From Sperchopsis tessellata (Eukaryota; Arthropoda; Insecta; Coleoptera; Hydrophilidae), in assembly GCA_033557685.1 (NCBI GenBank), contig JAWQRN010000397.1, forward strand, positions 1 to 30,237: a DNA stretch of 30,237 bases. Direction: 5' to 3'. Position numbers and translations under genes: made by a program. Shown here one piece after another: positions 20,620 through 30,062 of the stretch (within the stretch, counting starts at the first letter, position 1; each line of letters starts with the position of its first letter). The notes beneath the pieces were generated by a model. The model ran no database searches. It saw only the letters and a list, made by a program, of their open reading frames with translations, and was not told where the DNA came from.

Positions 20620-21080
20620 ATGAAAATAGATTTGTTGAAAGGTGTATATTTTTCTTGGTGCAGTTTCTTCTTTCTTATGGTATTTTGGCTTGGAAAATAA
20701 CATATGATAATGGGTTGATTTAATTATCCAGGATTCAGCGCATAATTATCAAGGTTATTCTAGGAAGGCCAATTATATACTCAAGTGGTTGATTTTCTCC
20801 GAGTTTTGAGTTTTCATTTTAAGAGAATTATTTTTAGTTGGTCTTTGTAGATATCTATATAAGAAAAGAAACATTGTTCACGTGAGTCGCTCTCACCGCA
20901 CTCTAGCAAGGATGACACTAGATTCAAGAATCATTTTTTCTAGAAAAGACGTGAGCCGGAGGAGTTTTTATATCTCGTGCCGAGATTGTACACTGCCCTA
21001 CTATTAACGCTGATCATACATATATGACAGCTTTTAAGATTTGGGTGGAAATTGTTGAGAGTATTTTCTTGACTGCGTAT
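20620..21080 (+). pseudogene. LINE (jockey/CR1-like) ORF2 C-terminus
   Basis: The plus strand gives VQFLLSYGILAWKITYDNGL (20660-20720), RIQRIIIKVILGRPIIYSS (20730-20787), ELFLVGLCRYLYKKRN in a shifted frame (about 20825-20872), SHRTLARMTLDSR (about 20890-20925) and then DVSRRSFYISCRD (20950-20988). This matches the 'Y....I.Y....G......I..IQ....' and 'H.YNTR.......' end of jockey/CR1-type ORF2. The following RLYTALPLT-like stretch is the 'P.LYN.LP' end and is also the first part of the tandem repeat that starts here. Frames shift and the RT core is absent. Confidence 0.75.
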
Positions 21081-21800
21081 AGATTAATGGATTTTTTTTT
21101 GTGTTGTGGAGAGAAGATTGGACATTTCAAGATGACTTGTTTTTGGGGCCATTGGACCCCTCCACGACGACTTGGTATGTATTTAGGATGAAATGGAATA
21201 GATAGTTGCTGCTCACAAGTTTCTATAACTTATGTAGCAATGCTAAGTTGTATGTGTACAATTATAATTTTTGGTTTTTATCGAATTTCTTATCTACCTC
21301 GTTTTTAGATTGCACAATGCCCTACCATTAACGATTACGTTTTGTAGATGAGAAGAGGTTGACTGCAACGAATTAATGAAACTATTTTTTTGTGTTGTGG
21401 AGAGAAGATTAAATGTTTCAGGATGACTGGTGTTTAAAGTGATTGGGGTACAGGCGACGACTGAGTATGTGTCTAGAACGAATTTTAATTGATGACTGCT
21501 GGGTATAAATTTTTGAAACTTCTGTAGCATACTACAACATTGATGCTGAAAATACATATACTTTCAAAATTTCGGTGGGAAAGGTTCGACGGATGCGACT
21601 GAATATGAATTAATGGATTTTGGTTTTTCTGTTGTGGAGAGAAGATTGAATGTTTGAGGGTGACTGGTTTTTGGGATGATTGGTGGGCAGGTGATGGCTT
21701 GGTATGTATCCAGAGTGAAATATAATTGATGGTTGCTCCGCACAAGTTTTTATAACTTCTGTAGCAATACTAGTTGTATGTGTACAATTGTATTTTCTGT
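20985..21800 (+). repeat. Three tandem copies of a LINE 3' end, about 240-290 bp each
   Basis: Three successive units share, in order, AGATTGYACARTGCCCTAC (units 1 and 2), ATTAATGGATTTT, TGTTGTGGAGAGAAGATTG, ATGACTGGTTTTTGGG, TTGGTATGTATC, AATTGATGGTTGCTGC, CACAAGTTTTTATAACTT, CTGTAGCAATACTA and TGTATGTGTACAATTGTA. The ATTAATG motif is at 21083, 21372 and 21608, giving spacings of 289 and 236. Unit 1 is continuous with the LINE ORF end at 20620-20985, so the repeated unit is the ORF terminus plus 3' UTR. Unit 3 lacks the first 50 or so bases. The units are clearly diverged from each other. Confidence 0.85.
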
Positions 21801-21960
21801 TCACCAAGCTAGGTATATTTAAATTATATTTGGTAGTATTATATGTTTGATTTTATTTGTGAGATATTGTTACGGGCTTTTGTTAATTTACATCAATAAA
21901 CTTAATATTACATTATTATACAAAATGTAATTCAGCCAGTGGCTATGAATATTCTCAGAG
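21801..21960. other. Probable 3' tail of the LINE array
   Basis: AT-rich. TCAATAAACTTAATATTAC near 21892 could be the polyadenylation end of the LINE. No coding signal. Confidence 0.3.
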
Positions 21961-22440
21961 ATATATATTTACGAAAAAGTTGATAGTCAGTTCAATATTT
22001 AGATTTCATATGAAAAAATGCTACAAAAACATAATCCAGTTTTAACACTTTTGTATTCTAACAAACATAATTTAAAAGTACTATTATTAAAATCTGCAAT
22101 CTTATCTAAGTTCAATTACTGTGATATTTGTATCATCCTTACATATATTTTAATGACAAATTTGAATACTCATCAAAGGATAAAATGTGCATTTTTAAAC
22201 GTAATTTACGAAGAAAACTAGTTATGTTTAGCGTTTTGACGAAGTTTTAATATACTTACCTATACTTTAAACTTATTAAAGCAGAAGCCTCAGTACCTCT
22301 ATAATTGAACAAATTTCAGAACATAGATGCTCAATGTTAACACACGTAGAAAACATATATCATCAGTTCCACAAAATGATCTTGAATTATTTAATAGGTC
22401 TAACGAATGAACTCGCGACACTTATCTCACTCTATACATG
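21960..22440 (+). pseudogene. Second LINE RT C-terminal fragment
   Basis: The plus strand contains LYSNKHNLKVLLLKSAILSK and FNYCD (22050-22124), then HQRIKCAFLNVIYEE (22170-22217). This is the 'LY..........L....LSKFNYCD..Y.......RIQ....CVR..Y' block of jockey/CR1-type RTs. A shifted frame gives ENISSVPQNDLELFNRS-like sequence near 22350-22400, the 'LxIPxHxxExFxRSF' step. It is a different subfamily from the copy at 20620. Dead. Confidence 0.6.
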
Positions 22441-22769
22441 GCTTATATCGGGAAACAACTTTGGTTTGCTGAAATGATAAAAATACAAGTCGTCAATTGT
22501 AAAACTGTAGTAAAATGGTTTAGGAGATCTTGAAGCACATCATGATAATACCCACTCATAGATTATGCAATGAATCAATTGAATACTTTTAACTTATAAA
22601 CAAAATTACTTTTTTCTTTAAAACAACGGCATCAACATTCTGAAATTATATAAGATTTGTATTCAGATGCGGCAAATGTCACGCTACCAATTTGGCTTTT
22701 AATATATATGATTTTAAAATAAATAGAGATTATTTTTTGTGATTATTATGTTGTGCAAAGTTCAAAACA
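22441..22769. other. Unassigned AT-rich spacer
   Basis: No coding or repeat signal recognised. It may hold the 3' untranslated part and terminal repeat of the adjacent mariner. Confidence 0.3.
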
Positions 22770-23845
22770 CAGTTATTTTATGTTCTGAAAATAATGTGGG
22801 GTAAATACGATACACGAGCAGCTATGCACTTTTCAGCTCTTTTTAACATATTATTCATAACTTTGTTTAGAGCTTCTGGCGATATTTCTTCGATTTTAAT
22901 ACAAATGTTATTCTTAAGTTGTTCATCTGCATCCGGCTTATTCACATACAAATTTTCCTCTAAATACCTCCGTAAAAAAGTCTGGTGCAGTCAGATCCGG
23001 AGATTTTGGTGGCCATTTGAAATCACCAAACCGTGAAAGTAAACGATCAGGAAACATATTCTTTAAAATTCGTATTGTTTCTCTGGAAGTATGTAGCGTG
23101 GCACCATTTTGGAACCACATATTCATCAATCTTAGTTCTTGTAATTCTTCCACCAAAAAGTTTTCAATTTCTCGATAGTTCTAACCATTGACAACAATTG
23201 ATTCACCTCTTTGGTTTTCAAAATAATAAGGTTCAATGATATTCTGGGCGTGAATACCACACCAAACGGTGACTTTAACTGAATGTAATGGTGATATTTA
23301 AATGTGACGAGAATTTCTACTAGTCCAGAAATGACTATTTTGCTTGTTAACATGACCACTGTGGTAAAAATTGGCCTCATCGCTTATTATCAATTTTTTA
23401 TTAAAATCGTCAATTTAACGTGAGAAGCTTAAAATCGCATTACTGTATTCAAAGCATTGATTATGGTCTCTGGGTAAACATTCTCGAACCATCTGAATAT
23501 TATACGAGAAAAGGTACAAATCTATCTTTAAAATTCTACACTTCTGTCAGGCAAATTTAATTGTGCAGCACGATGGCGAGTTGATGTTTCAGGAAATTCC
23601 TCAACACTCACTTACACCAGCAATATTTTCAATGTTACGCGCTGTTCGTGGTCTTCTTGCGTGAAGTTTATCTGTCGTCGTATCATATTCTTCAAATTGC
23701 TTAAATAAACGATTGTTGTCGTATGCGGCGCAGAATGGTTAGGATATTTTTGTCGGCATGCACGTTGTGTTACAATAATTGACCTTTTATTTTCACTAAA
23801 CATTAAGACAATATCATCACGTTTTCTTGGTGTATATTTATCCAT
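22770..23845 (-). pseudogene. Mariner-like transposase, near full length, inactivated
   Basis: It starts at the ATG at 23845 with MDKYTPRKRDDIVLMFSENK, continues TQRACRQKYPNHSAP (helix-turn-helix region), then FTQEDHEQRVTLKILLV, LIISDEANFYHSGHVNKQ (about 23400-23345, first catalytic D kept), VKVTVWCGIHAQ-like sequence (about 23275-23240), MWFQNGATLHTSRETIRIL (about 23120-23065, second catalytic D changed to N), RFGDFKWPPKSPDLTAPDFF (about 23040-22978, third D present, 36 residues on by my count) and AEKCIAARVSY near the end (about 22820). This is the full Tc1/mariner order. Frameshifts and stops between blocks, and the D-to-N change, make it inactive. Terminal inverted repeats were not identified. 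Confidence 0.85.
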
Positions 23846-24230
23846 AATTAAATTTACACGTCTGCTCTACACCACCTTAGCGTCAAAATGGCGCCAAAAC
23901 TAAATTCTATCGTCACATTTTCCGCACGTGTATATTAAATTATGCATGCTTGTTTTCGAATATTATATTATGTCAGTAAGTGTCATCGTAAGTTTATCTA
24001 AATCAGAAGGCAAATTTTACAAAATTCGTATTACCAGTACATCGCCTAAATAAAAAAATAAAATTCCCTATAGTTCAGTATATTAACGGTTAAAGAAGAT
24101 AACTAGCACTGGCAAAAATATAAATTAAGTATGAAATATTTTTAAAAATGTTAGGCAACTCAATATTCGGCCTATCCGTGTTAGATATTTTGATAATATT
24201 TTTTTGTTTAATATAAACATAAAATGTTTG
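23846..24230. other. Unassigned AT-rich flank of the mariner copy
   Basis: Contains the mariner 5' flank (CAAAATGGCGCCAAAAC near 23885). Nothing else recognised. Confidence 0.3.
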
Positions 24231-24575
24231 TGTATTATTTTGATATTTGATTAAATCAAATCTCGAGACAACCGTCCAAGTCAATATATTAAATAAAGAA
24301 GTAAACAACGCATCGAATAATTTGGGAACAAACCGAAATTGCAGTGGACACCGTGTTTCTGTCATTAATACGACATCAGTACTCCTCTTGTTAGTAATTA
24401 GCTATACCCCACGTACGAATACATATTTTATTCCTTATATAAATGCTTTAAGATCATGAGTGAGCATATTCTGAGAGGCATCGCAATGCTTCTATGTTGC
24501 AATTGAATAATCATTACGTTAATTTAATATTAATCTACACGAAATAGCTATTTTTGCATAAGGATAAGAATTTGT
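24231..24575 (+). repeat. Repeat family R, copy A (left arm of a large inverted repeat)
   Basis: It starts TGTATTATTTTGATATTTG and carries the near-palindrome ATTTGATTAAATCAAAT. It then reads CAAGTCAATATATTAAATA, TTTCTGTCATTAATACG, TTGTTAGTAATTAGCT, CGTACGAATACATATTT, ATGCTTTAAGATC, AATCTACACGAAATAGCTAT. Copies B, C and D (24648-24951, 28445-28814, 30063-30237) share these in the same order. There is no coding capacity. Confidence 0.85.
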
Positions 24576-24578
24576 GGC

Positions 24579-24628
24579 TTCCTTGACCGCATATGAATGT
24601 ATTATTTTGATATTTGATTAAATCAAAT
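24579..24628 (+). repeat. Repeat family R, terminal stub in the loop
   Basis: TTCCTTGACCGCATATGAATG, then TATTATTTTGATATTTGATT, repeats the end sequence seen at 24922-24951 and the first bases of copy A, then stops. It lies between the two inverted arms and suggests a third, truncated copy. Confidence 0.7.
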
Positions 24629-24647
24629 GAAAGTGCGTCCAATGAAG

Positions 24648-24951
24648 CAATAAATTCTTATTATTATGCGAAAATAGCTATTTCGTGTAGATTAATATTT
24701 AATTAGAAGGTTACTCACGATCTTAAAGCATATATACAAGAAGTCAAATATGTATTCGTACGTGGACTGCAGCTAATTACTAACAAGAGCAGTGCTTATG
24801 ACGTATTAATGACAGAAACATGGTGTCCACTCCTTTCGGCTTGTTCCCAAATTTTTCGATGCATATTTGATTTCTGTGTTTAATATATTGACTTGGGCGG
24901 TTTACTTGAGATTTTATTTAATCTAAATAATACATTCATGTGCGGCCAAGG
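24648..24951 (-). repeat. Repeat family R, copy B (right arm of the inverted repeat)
   Basis: This is the reverse complement of copy A over about 300 bp, with the same motif order. It ends outward with the terminal sequence CCTTGGCCGCACATGAATG (minus strand, from 24951). Together with copy A it forms a hairpin-capable structure of about 720 bp. Confidence 0.85.
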
Positions 24952-25781
24952 AAACAAATGTTTTAATTCTCCAACGCATAGCGAAAATAATTATAGAAGT
25001 AATATAAAATTTGAAGCTGAAGTAACAATTATTTCCTAAAATCTTAATTTGGCCGTGTATAGCTGCATGTTTTTTGTCACAAAATATATTTTAAATAAAA
25101 TTATCATAATTATTACTGCTACAATTTTACCTTTTATTCATGAACTGGTCAGACACTAATTTACATAGAATTATTTTAAAGATTTATTGATTTATTGATT
25201 TATTTATTTTTTAAGGAAAAATATTTGCCACTCCAGAAAAATATTTTTGTTTAAATTAATCGTACTTTATTATTTTCTATTTCATCGTTATTTTCACTAA
25301 TCTTTTCAATTACAATATTTCTTATATTTAAATGGGATGTATTTTTTCCTTTCACTTCTGACCTATTTTTGTGAGATCGTATAAGAAAATGTTGATTATA
25401 GCTAATTTAGATTTTTAAAAATTAAAATAACACACAAAACACTTCAATAACAGCAAAGTGTGCTATGCATATCTGATAAAATAGTTCAGCTGCTTTAATC
25501 AATTAAAGTTTGTTGTACATGGAGTATTTTTATAATGTCCTAAAAGTAAGTAAATTTTTCTCCAAAAAATAACCCATTAAAAATAACAGCCGCGTAAGTG
25601 AAAATTGCACTTTTTCATTTAGAAAGAAAAAATATAGGTGCCATATAAAAAAATTGTTTGTCATAAAAACTAAAATAATACGTAAATAAAAAACATTGCC
25701 AATGTGTGCGCTACCATACTAAAACATTTTCATGCAAAATTATTATTAGTTTTGAAAATTATGCTCTACTTTTTTACTTAC
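24952..25781. other. AT-rich 3' flank of LRR gene 2
   Basis: No gene or repeat recognised. On the minus strand AATAAT/AATAAA-like signals occur near 25270. A consensus 5' splice donor sits at its upper edge (GT at 25781-25780). Confidence 0.3.
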
Positions 25782-25784
25782 CTG
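25778..25784 (-). other. Consensus 5' splice donor just after the LRR gene 2 stop
   Basis: CAG|GTAAGT on the minus strand, seven bases beyond the TAA at 25790-25792. It could start a 3' UTR intron or be a relic of a longer C-terminus. No acceptor was chosen. Confidence 0.35.
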
Positions 25785-25789
25785 TCTAC

Positions 25790-26955
25790 TTATACTATGA
25801 AATACAAACTAAATATATAAAATAATAGAAGAAATTTATGAAGTACACCTTTATTTCCATTATGTATCCACTTAATTAAATCGAATGCAATTTTTAACAA
25901 TATCTCACTACCTAATGACACTTTAAAAAACTGTTGAGAAGATGCTTCATCAATAGATTCAATACATTCGGGGGTGTGTTGTTTTGGAATAACGCATGTA
26001 GGTACATCCACAACAAAAGCACAATGGGCCGATTTCTTCAAATTTCCTTTCAGTTCACTTAACCTTTCATAAATATTCTTCAAACAATTGCACTTCAAAG
26101 GATTGCCATCCAAAACTAAATTTTGGATCTTGATCTTCGTCAAAAGTTCCCGAGACAAATAATTCAACTTGTTTACATCCACACACAAAAACTGTATTTT
26201 TACAGGTATTGGAAATATATCAGCGTGCATCTCCTTCAATTTGTTATAGGATATAGATAAAAACTTCAAGTAAGAAATGCCTTTAAATGCGTTGGGTTGT
26301 ATGGTAGATATGTCATTGCTGCTAAATTTAATCGACTTAAGTTTGTTGATGTTTATGAAAGCTTTCCGTGGAATGGTTCTGATATAATTAAAAGAAACAT
26401 CTATGTACTCTAAATTTGGCGTGTTTAAGAACCAATCTCTATTCCAATATTCAAAATTATTGCTATCTAATTGCAGTCTTTTCAAATGTTGTAAATTCTC
26501 AAATGCCTTTTCTTCAATCCTGTCGATTTTGTTTGAGTTCAGGATCAGTTCTATTAAAGAAGGTGTTTCGTTGAAGACGCCTTTTAGTATTTCAACTAGA
26601 GGGTTGTATATGATCCATATGTGTGCCAATTTTGGTATATTCACAAAACACAATGGTTTAATTTCTATAAGTCCACCTTTTTGGATTAATACTGATTTTA
26701 AAAAGGTATATTGATGATAGAATTTTCTTCTAACACTAGTATTTTTTGATGATTCGCGTATATTTTTAAAATATCGTTCATATGCATGTTTTCATCTGTA
26801 TGTTTTGTGTTATTTAAGCAACCAATTAAACTTGTTTCCTGCCATTCGTCCTCGCTTTCGACAGTATTTTTAAATGTTTGGCAAGCACTGATTTTGTTTA
26901 AAATTGAAATTGTTAATAGTAATTTTAATATACACTTCGATTTCATAGCTGCCAT
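25790..26955 (-). CDS. LRR gene 2: secreted LRR paralogue, one apparent frameshift
   Basis: It starts at the ATG at 26955 (MAAMKSKC) or 26946. The hydrophobic run CILKLLLTISIL is a signal peptide followed by SACQTFKNT, matching CNTFKNT of gene 1. The N-terminal part runs to NSIINIPF, where the frame is lost at a T5 run (A5 at 26700-26704 on the plus strand). One more T would restore alignment with gene 1 exactly, leading into SVLIQKGGLIEIKP. LRRs follow: LIELILNSNKIDRIEEKAF, LKRLQLDSNNFEYWNRDWF, LEYIDVSFNYIRTIPRKAF, LKSIKFSSNDISTI, LKFLSISYNKLKEM, then the cap NPLKCNC...C...C...C. The tail ends in a hydrophobic FLLLFYIFSLYFIV that gene 1 lacks, perhaps a membrane anchor. The position equivalent to the gene 1 intron (NIPKLA) is uninterrupted. 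The frameshift could be real (pseudogene) or a homopolymer sequencing error. Confidence 0.75.
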
Positions 26956-26982
26956 ACTGGTCACTATGTTAAAAGGTGTAAT

Positions 26983-27016
26983 ACTGACTAGAATAGCAAT
27001 TCATTGAGGTTTTATG
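26983..27016 (-). promoter_or_regulatory. Putative core promoter of LRR gene 2
   Basis: On the minus strand the TATA-like CATAAAAC (27016-27009) lies about 25-30 bp before GTCAGTATT (26988-26980), which contains the arthropod initiator TCAGT with its A at 26985. The ATG at 26955 is 30 bp further on. Spacing fits a TATA/Inr promoter with a short 5' UTR. Confidence 0.4.
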
Positions 27017-28355
27017 ACTTCCGCACTTTTCAATACACATGATTCGGGTTTATCAATACGAAAAATGTATATATAATAAAAAGTAAGAATTATAGTGTAT
27101 AAAAAACCACATTTAATGATAAGCAGTCGTTAAAGAAACTTCACTATAATTACTAAAGAATGGTCAGATACTATATACTAAATACATAAAACTAATATAC
27201 AAGGGCACGGTAATTGATCCCCATGCTATGAGTAAATTCGCAATCATTACCGCTAGAAAGTTGGTTAAATGGGTATTTAATTTTGAAAGTGAGGTGTGGT
27301 ACATAAATTTAACCAATTTTTATAACTTTTTTTAAATTAAAAGTACTGAAAATGCATTTATTTTAAACATAGATTGGTTTTTCTCTTATTTCTCAATATT
27401 GTTTTACTGCCGCTTTTACATTCTACTTGGCTGTAATGCATTAAAATTTAATTATCAAATTGTTAAACAAACTTTAAATCTATCCACTACATAAACAAGT
27501 TATGCACGCAGAACATTGACCTTGCCACATTAAATATTGTCATTCAAAAACATCTCTATTGCCACAAAATGACTGATTAGGTGGTTAAATATCCTAACAT
27601 ATTTCGAATTTCACCTAGAATAGAGTGTGGATATATAATGCATGTAGAGTTAAAATATATAAGCATTAAAATACATATACGTAGCCCATAGTTGCAAATA
27701 TGTCCAGCATATTCCTGAAAACAAAAACGGTTTTTGTAAAACAAACATATCGTCTACAGTCGACAAGTGACCCCAGTGTATGGTTCCTTTCGATATGCCC
27801 ACAATGAAAACTTTTTAGTGTTCTAATTCTAAAAACGTTCTCAGTTTGTATATCTGCGAACTTTCTTTTTTGCAGACAAATCTGTGTACTTCCCCCGTCC
27901 GTAAACCAAATGTAAAATTAATCATATTGGTTTTCGAATTATTCAATTTCAATAAATTTTAATCGGTGGTTTTGAGAACTAGCATCATTTCCTTCACCAC
28001 TCCGGGTCATAATAAAATGTGGTACATTCGCCATAATGATGTGCCTCTACATCATGTCCGCACCATGATACATGCACGTTGTAGCCTATATACCTACTAG
28101 TTTTTTTTTTAATTTGAGGCCAAGAGTCTAAACTTAGACATAGATTTTAACTACAGTTAACATTTTCACACAACAGTTTCCTCAGCGATTGCAATTAAAA
28201 AATACTTTAATTTTCAGCATGTATAAAAAAAAATTATTTTCCCTATACCATATATTTTCGAAGTAATATGAATGATTATTGAACTGATGCAGGACTTTTT
28301 GTTTTGAGAAATTCGTAATAAATAAGTTTTACATTTGTAGAGAAGTTTCTGAGAT
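27017..28355. other. Upstream region of LRR gene 2, no gene recognised
   Basis: AT-rich. No coding fragment of a known family, RNA gene or convincing repeat was seen. Regulatory sequence for the LRR gene may lie here but cannot be shown. Confidence 0.35.
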
Positions 28356-28357
28356 AC

Positions 28358-28400
28358 ACCATACAGTATTGTGCGAATTAATATGAACACAGGCAGATTT
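28358..28400 (+). repeat. Putative terminal inverted repeat of a Tc1-like element
   Basis: TACAGTATTGTGCGAATTAA and following TATGAACACAGG has the TA-CAGT start and composition of Tc1-type ends. It lies on the 3' side of the minus-strand transposase at 28860-29823. The opposite end was not found between 29823 and 30062. Confidence 0.4.
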
Positions 28401-28444
28401 ATGTTTAATATCGTTTATTGAAAGAAAATAATATATACAGTACT

Positions 28445-28814
28445 AAGAATATGTTCCTTCCTTGGCCGTACATGGATGTATTATTTGGTATTTCTCATGC
28501 GAAAATGCCAATTTTGTGTAGATTATTATCAAATTAACTTAATGATTATTCAATTGCAATATTGAAACATTGCGATACCTCTCAAAATATGCTCACTCAC
28601 GATCTTAAAGCATATATACAAGGAATAAAATATGTATTCATACGTGGGACACAGCTAATTACTAACAAGAGCAGTGCTGATGAAGTATTAATGACAGAAG
28701 CAAGGTGTCCATAGCAGTTTCGGCTTGTTCCTTAGTTTTTCGATGCGTTTTTGATTTATGTATTTAATATATTGACTTGGACGGTTTGCTCGATATTTGA
28801 TTTAATCAAAATAC
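28445..28814 (-). repeat. Repeat family R, copy C, 370 bp, with flanking direct repeats
   Basis: On the minus strand it shows the same motif order as copy A: TTTGATTAAATCAAAT, AAGTCAATATATTAAATA, TCTGTCATTAATAC, TTGTTAGTAATTAGCTG, ATGCTTTAAGATCGTGAGTG. It is bounded by the near-identical AAAATAATATATACAGTACT (28425-28444) and AAAATAATAGATATACAGTACT (28815-28836), which look like a target duplication of about 20 bp. It lies between the putative Tc1 end and the Tc1 coding region, so it appears nested in that element. Confidence 0.8.
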
Positions 28815-28859
28815 AAAATAATAGATATACAGTACTTGTTTATATATCTTTTAGTGTTA

Positions 28860-29823
28860 TTCAATAGGGGATGCGTCCCCATCTGCCTTGTACTTCGGCT
28901 TCAACTCGTCACTTAATTTTTTGCAATTCGCTTTGATTTTGTCATCTCGGAACCACACCTGAATGACAGCTTCGATCATTTTAGCCTTTGTTGTACAATC
29001 TATGTTTAGCAATCTGACCTTGGGGATTAAAATCTGGTGAGTTTCCAGGCCAATCTAGAAGAGTCACCTAATGACCTTGAAATATTTCAACATGACATGG
29101 TGATGAATCTTGCTGGAAGATTGATTCGCCAACTGCTTGAACTCTTTCCAGTTCTATGGACAAACATGTTTCTAGCATCGCTATATATTTTTCACTGTTC
29201 ATCATGCCTTCGATGGGTATAAGTTTTCCTGTTCCCATATGTGAAAAACAGCCTCAAAACATATTTTTCACTGGATGTTTCACTGTTTGGACCCAGTGAG
29301 CTGCAGTCAACGTTTTCGGTCGTATTTTTCCACGTGAACTTTGATCGATACCCCTGCACCAGAAAGTGTGTCTCATCAGAGAACAAGGCATTTCTCCAGT
29401 GTTCTTCTATCTAATGAGCATATTTTTTGGGCCAGGTTAGCCTTTTTTTCATTATAGCCTCCGTCAGAAGTTGTTTTTCTTTTGAGGTATTACTGCTTTT
29501 CTTCCTCCCTCTAAATTATGTCTACGATTTGTAGAGTCGTGAATTTTCACTCTAGCCTTTCCTAAATCTTGCTGAAGATCATAGTTTGTCTTTCTAGGGT
29601 TCAATTTGATATTTCTCAGAAGAAAAGATTCATCCCGGGGAGTTTTCTTTTTTCCACATTTCCCTTTTTGTTGAACTTCAACTCATCCAGTCTTCTTTTT
29701 TGTTTGATTCTCTTGTTTACAGCTCCTAAATTCACGGAACACTCAGTAGCAATGTCTATTTGCGTCATAGATGTGTGCTCACTAAGTGTAATTTTTTTCT
29801 CGTTTTCTTGGCGTAATATCCAT
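28860..29823 (-). pseudogene. Tc1-like transposase relic
   Basis: Starting at the ATG at 29823 (MDITPRKRE), the minus strand gives a degraded HTH region, then RRLDELKFNKKGNVEKRK (about 29690-29640). MFSDETHFLVQG follows (29386-29350), with the first catalytic D. Next come VKHPVKNMF-like sequence, the frame-shifted CFSHMGTGKL-type block (about 29250-29215), EKYIAMLETCL (29195-29165), SIFQQDSSPCHV (about 29120-29085, second D), LLDWPGNSPDFNP (about 29060-29022; the glutamate of the DD34E triad is lost in a frame change), and a C-terminal KANCKKLSDELKPKYKADGD (about 28940-28880). Several stops and a deletion after the second D are present. It is clearly Tc1-type, not mariner, by the SPDxNPxE context. 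Confidence 0.8.
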
Positions 29824-30062
29824 GATGACAGAAAACACGAAAACCAAACAAAATGTATTATTTCTCACAAAAACACGTTTAACTCAGTGAAAGTAACCTG
29901 CAAAACGACATTGACAATAACTTATTGCAGAACGACAGATTATGTTATCTGTATAGAAACAGCTATCAAAATTGTCGCAGCAGAGCTGCCATCTTAAAAA
30001 AATGTATAATCTTAAGAATTGAAGATCAATTAAAAACGAATAATAATCTTCTTGTTTACGGG

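Noticed and set aside
21294..21807. Minus-strand open frames with His/Ser/Thr-rich repeats
   Set aside because: They are the antisense of the tandem LINE-tail units. The repeated protein motifs reflect repeated DNA, and the LINE ORF runs on the plus strand.
24090..24459. Opposing open frames around 24250
   Set aside because: They fall in the non-coding inverted repeat R, whose other copies do not keep these frames.
26640..26720. Tiny intron bridging the two frames of LRR gene 2
   Set aside because: No GT donor at a workable distance. A single-base change restores a residue-for-residue alignment with gene 1, which is simpler.
26403..27007. Plus-strand open frames over LRR gene 2
   Set aside because: Antisense shadows of the paralogue. 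Hydrophobic composition only.
29569..29997. 142-codon plus-strand open frame
   Set aside because: Antisense to the N-terminal part of the Tc1-like transposase. The minus strand shows the family motifs.
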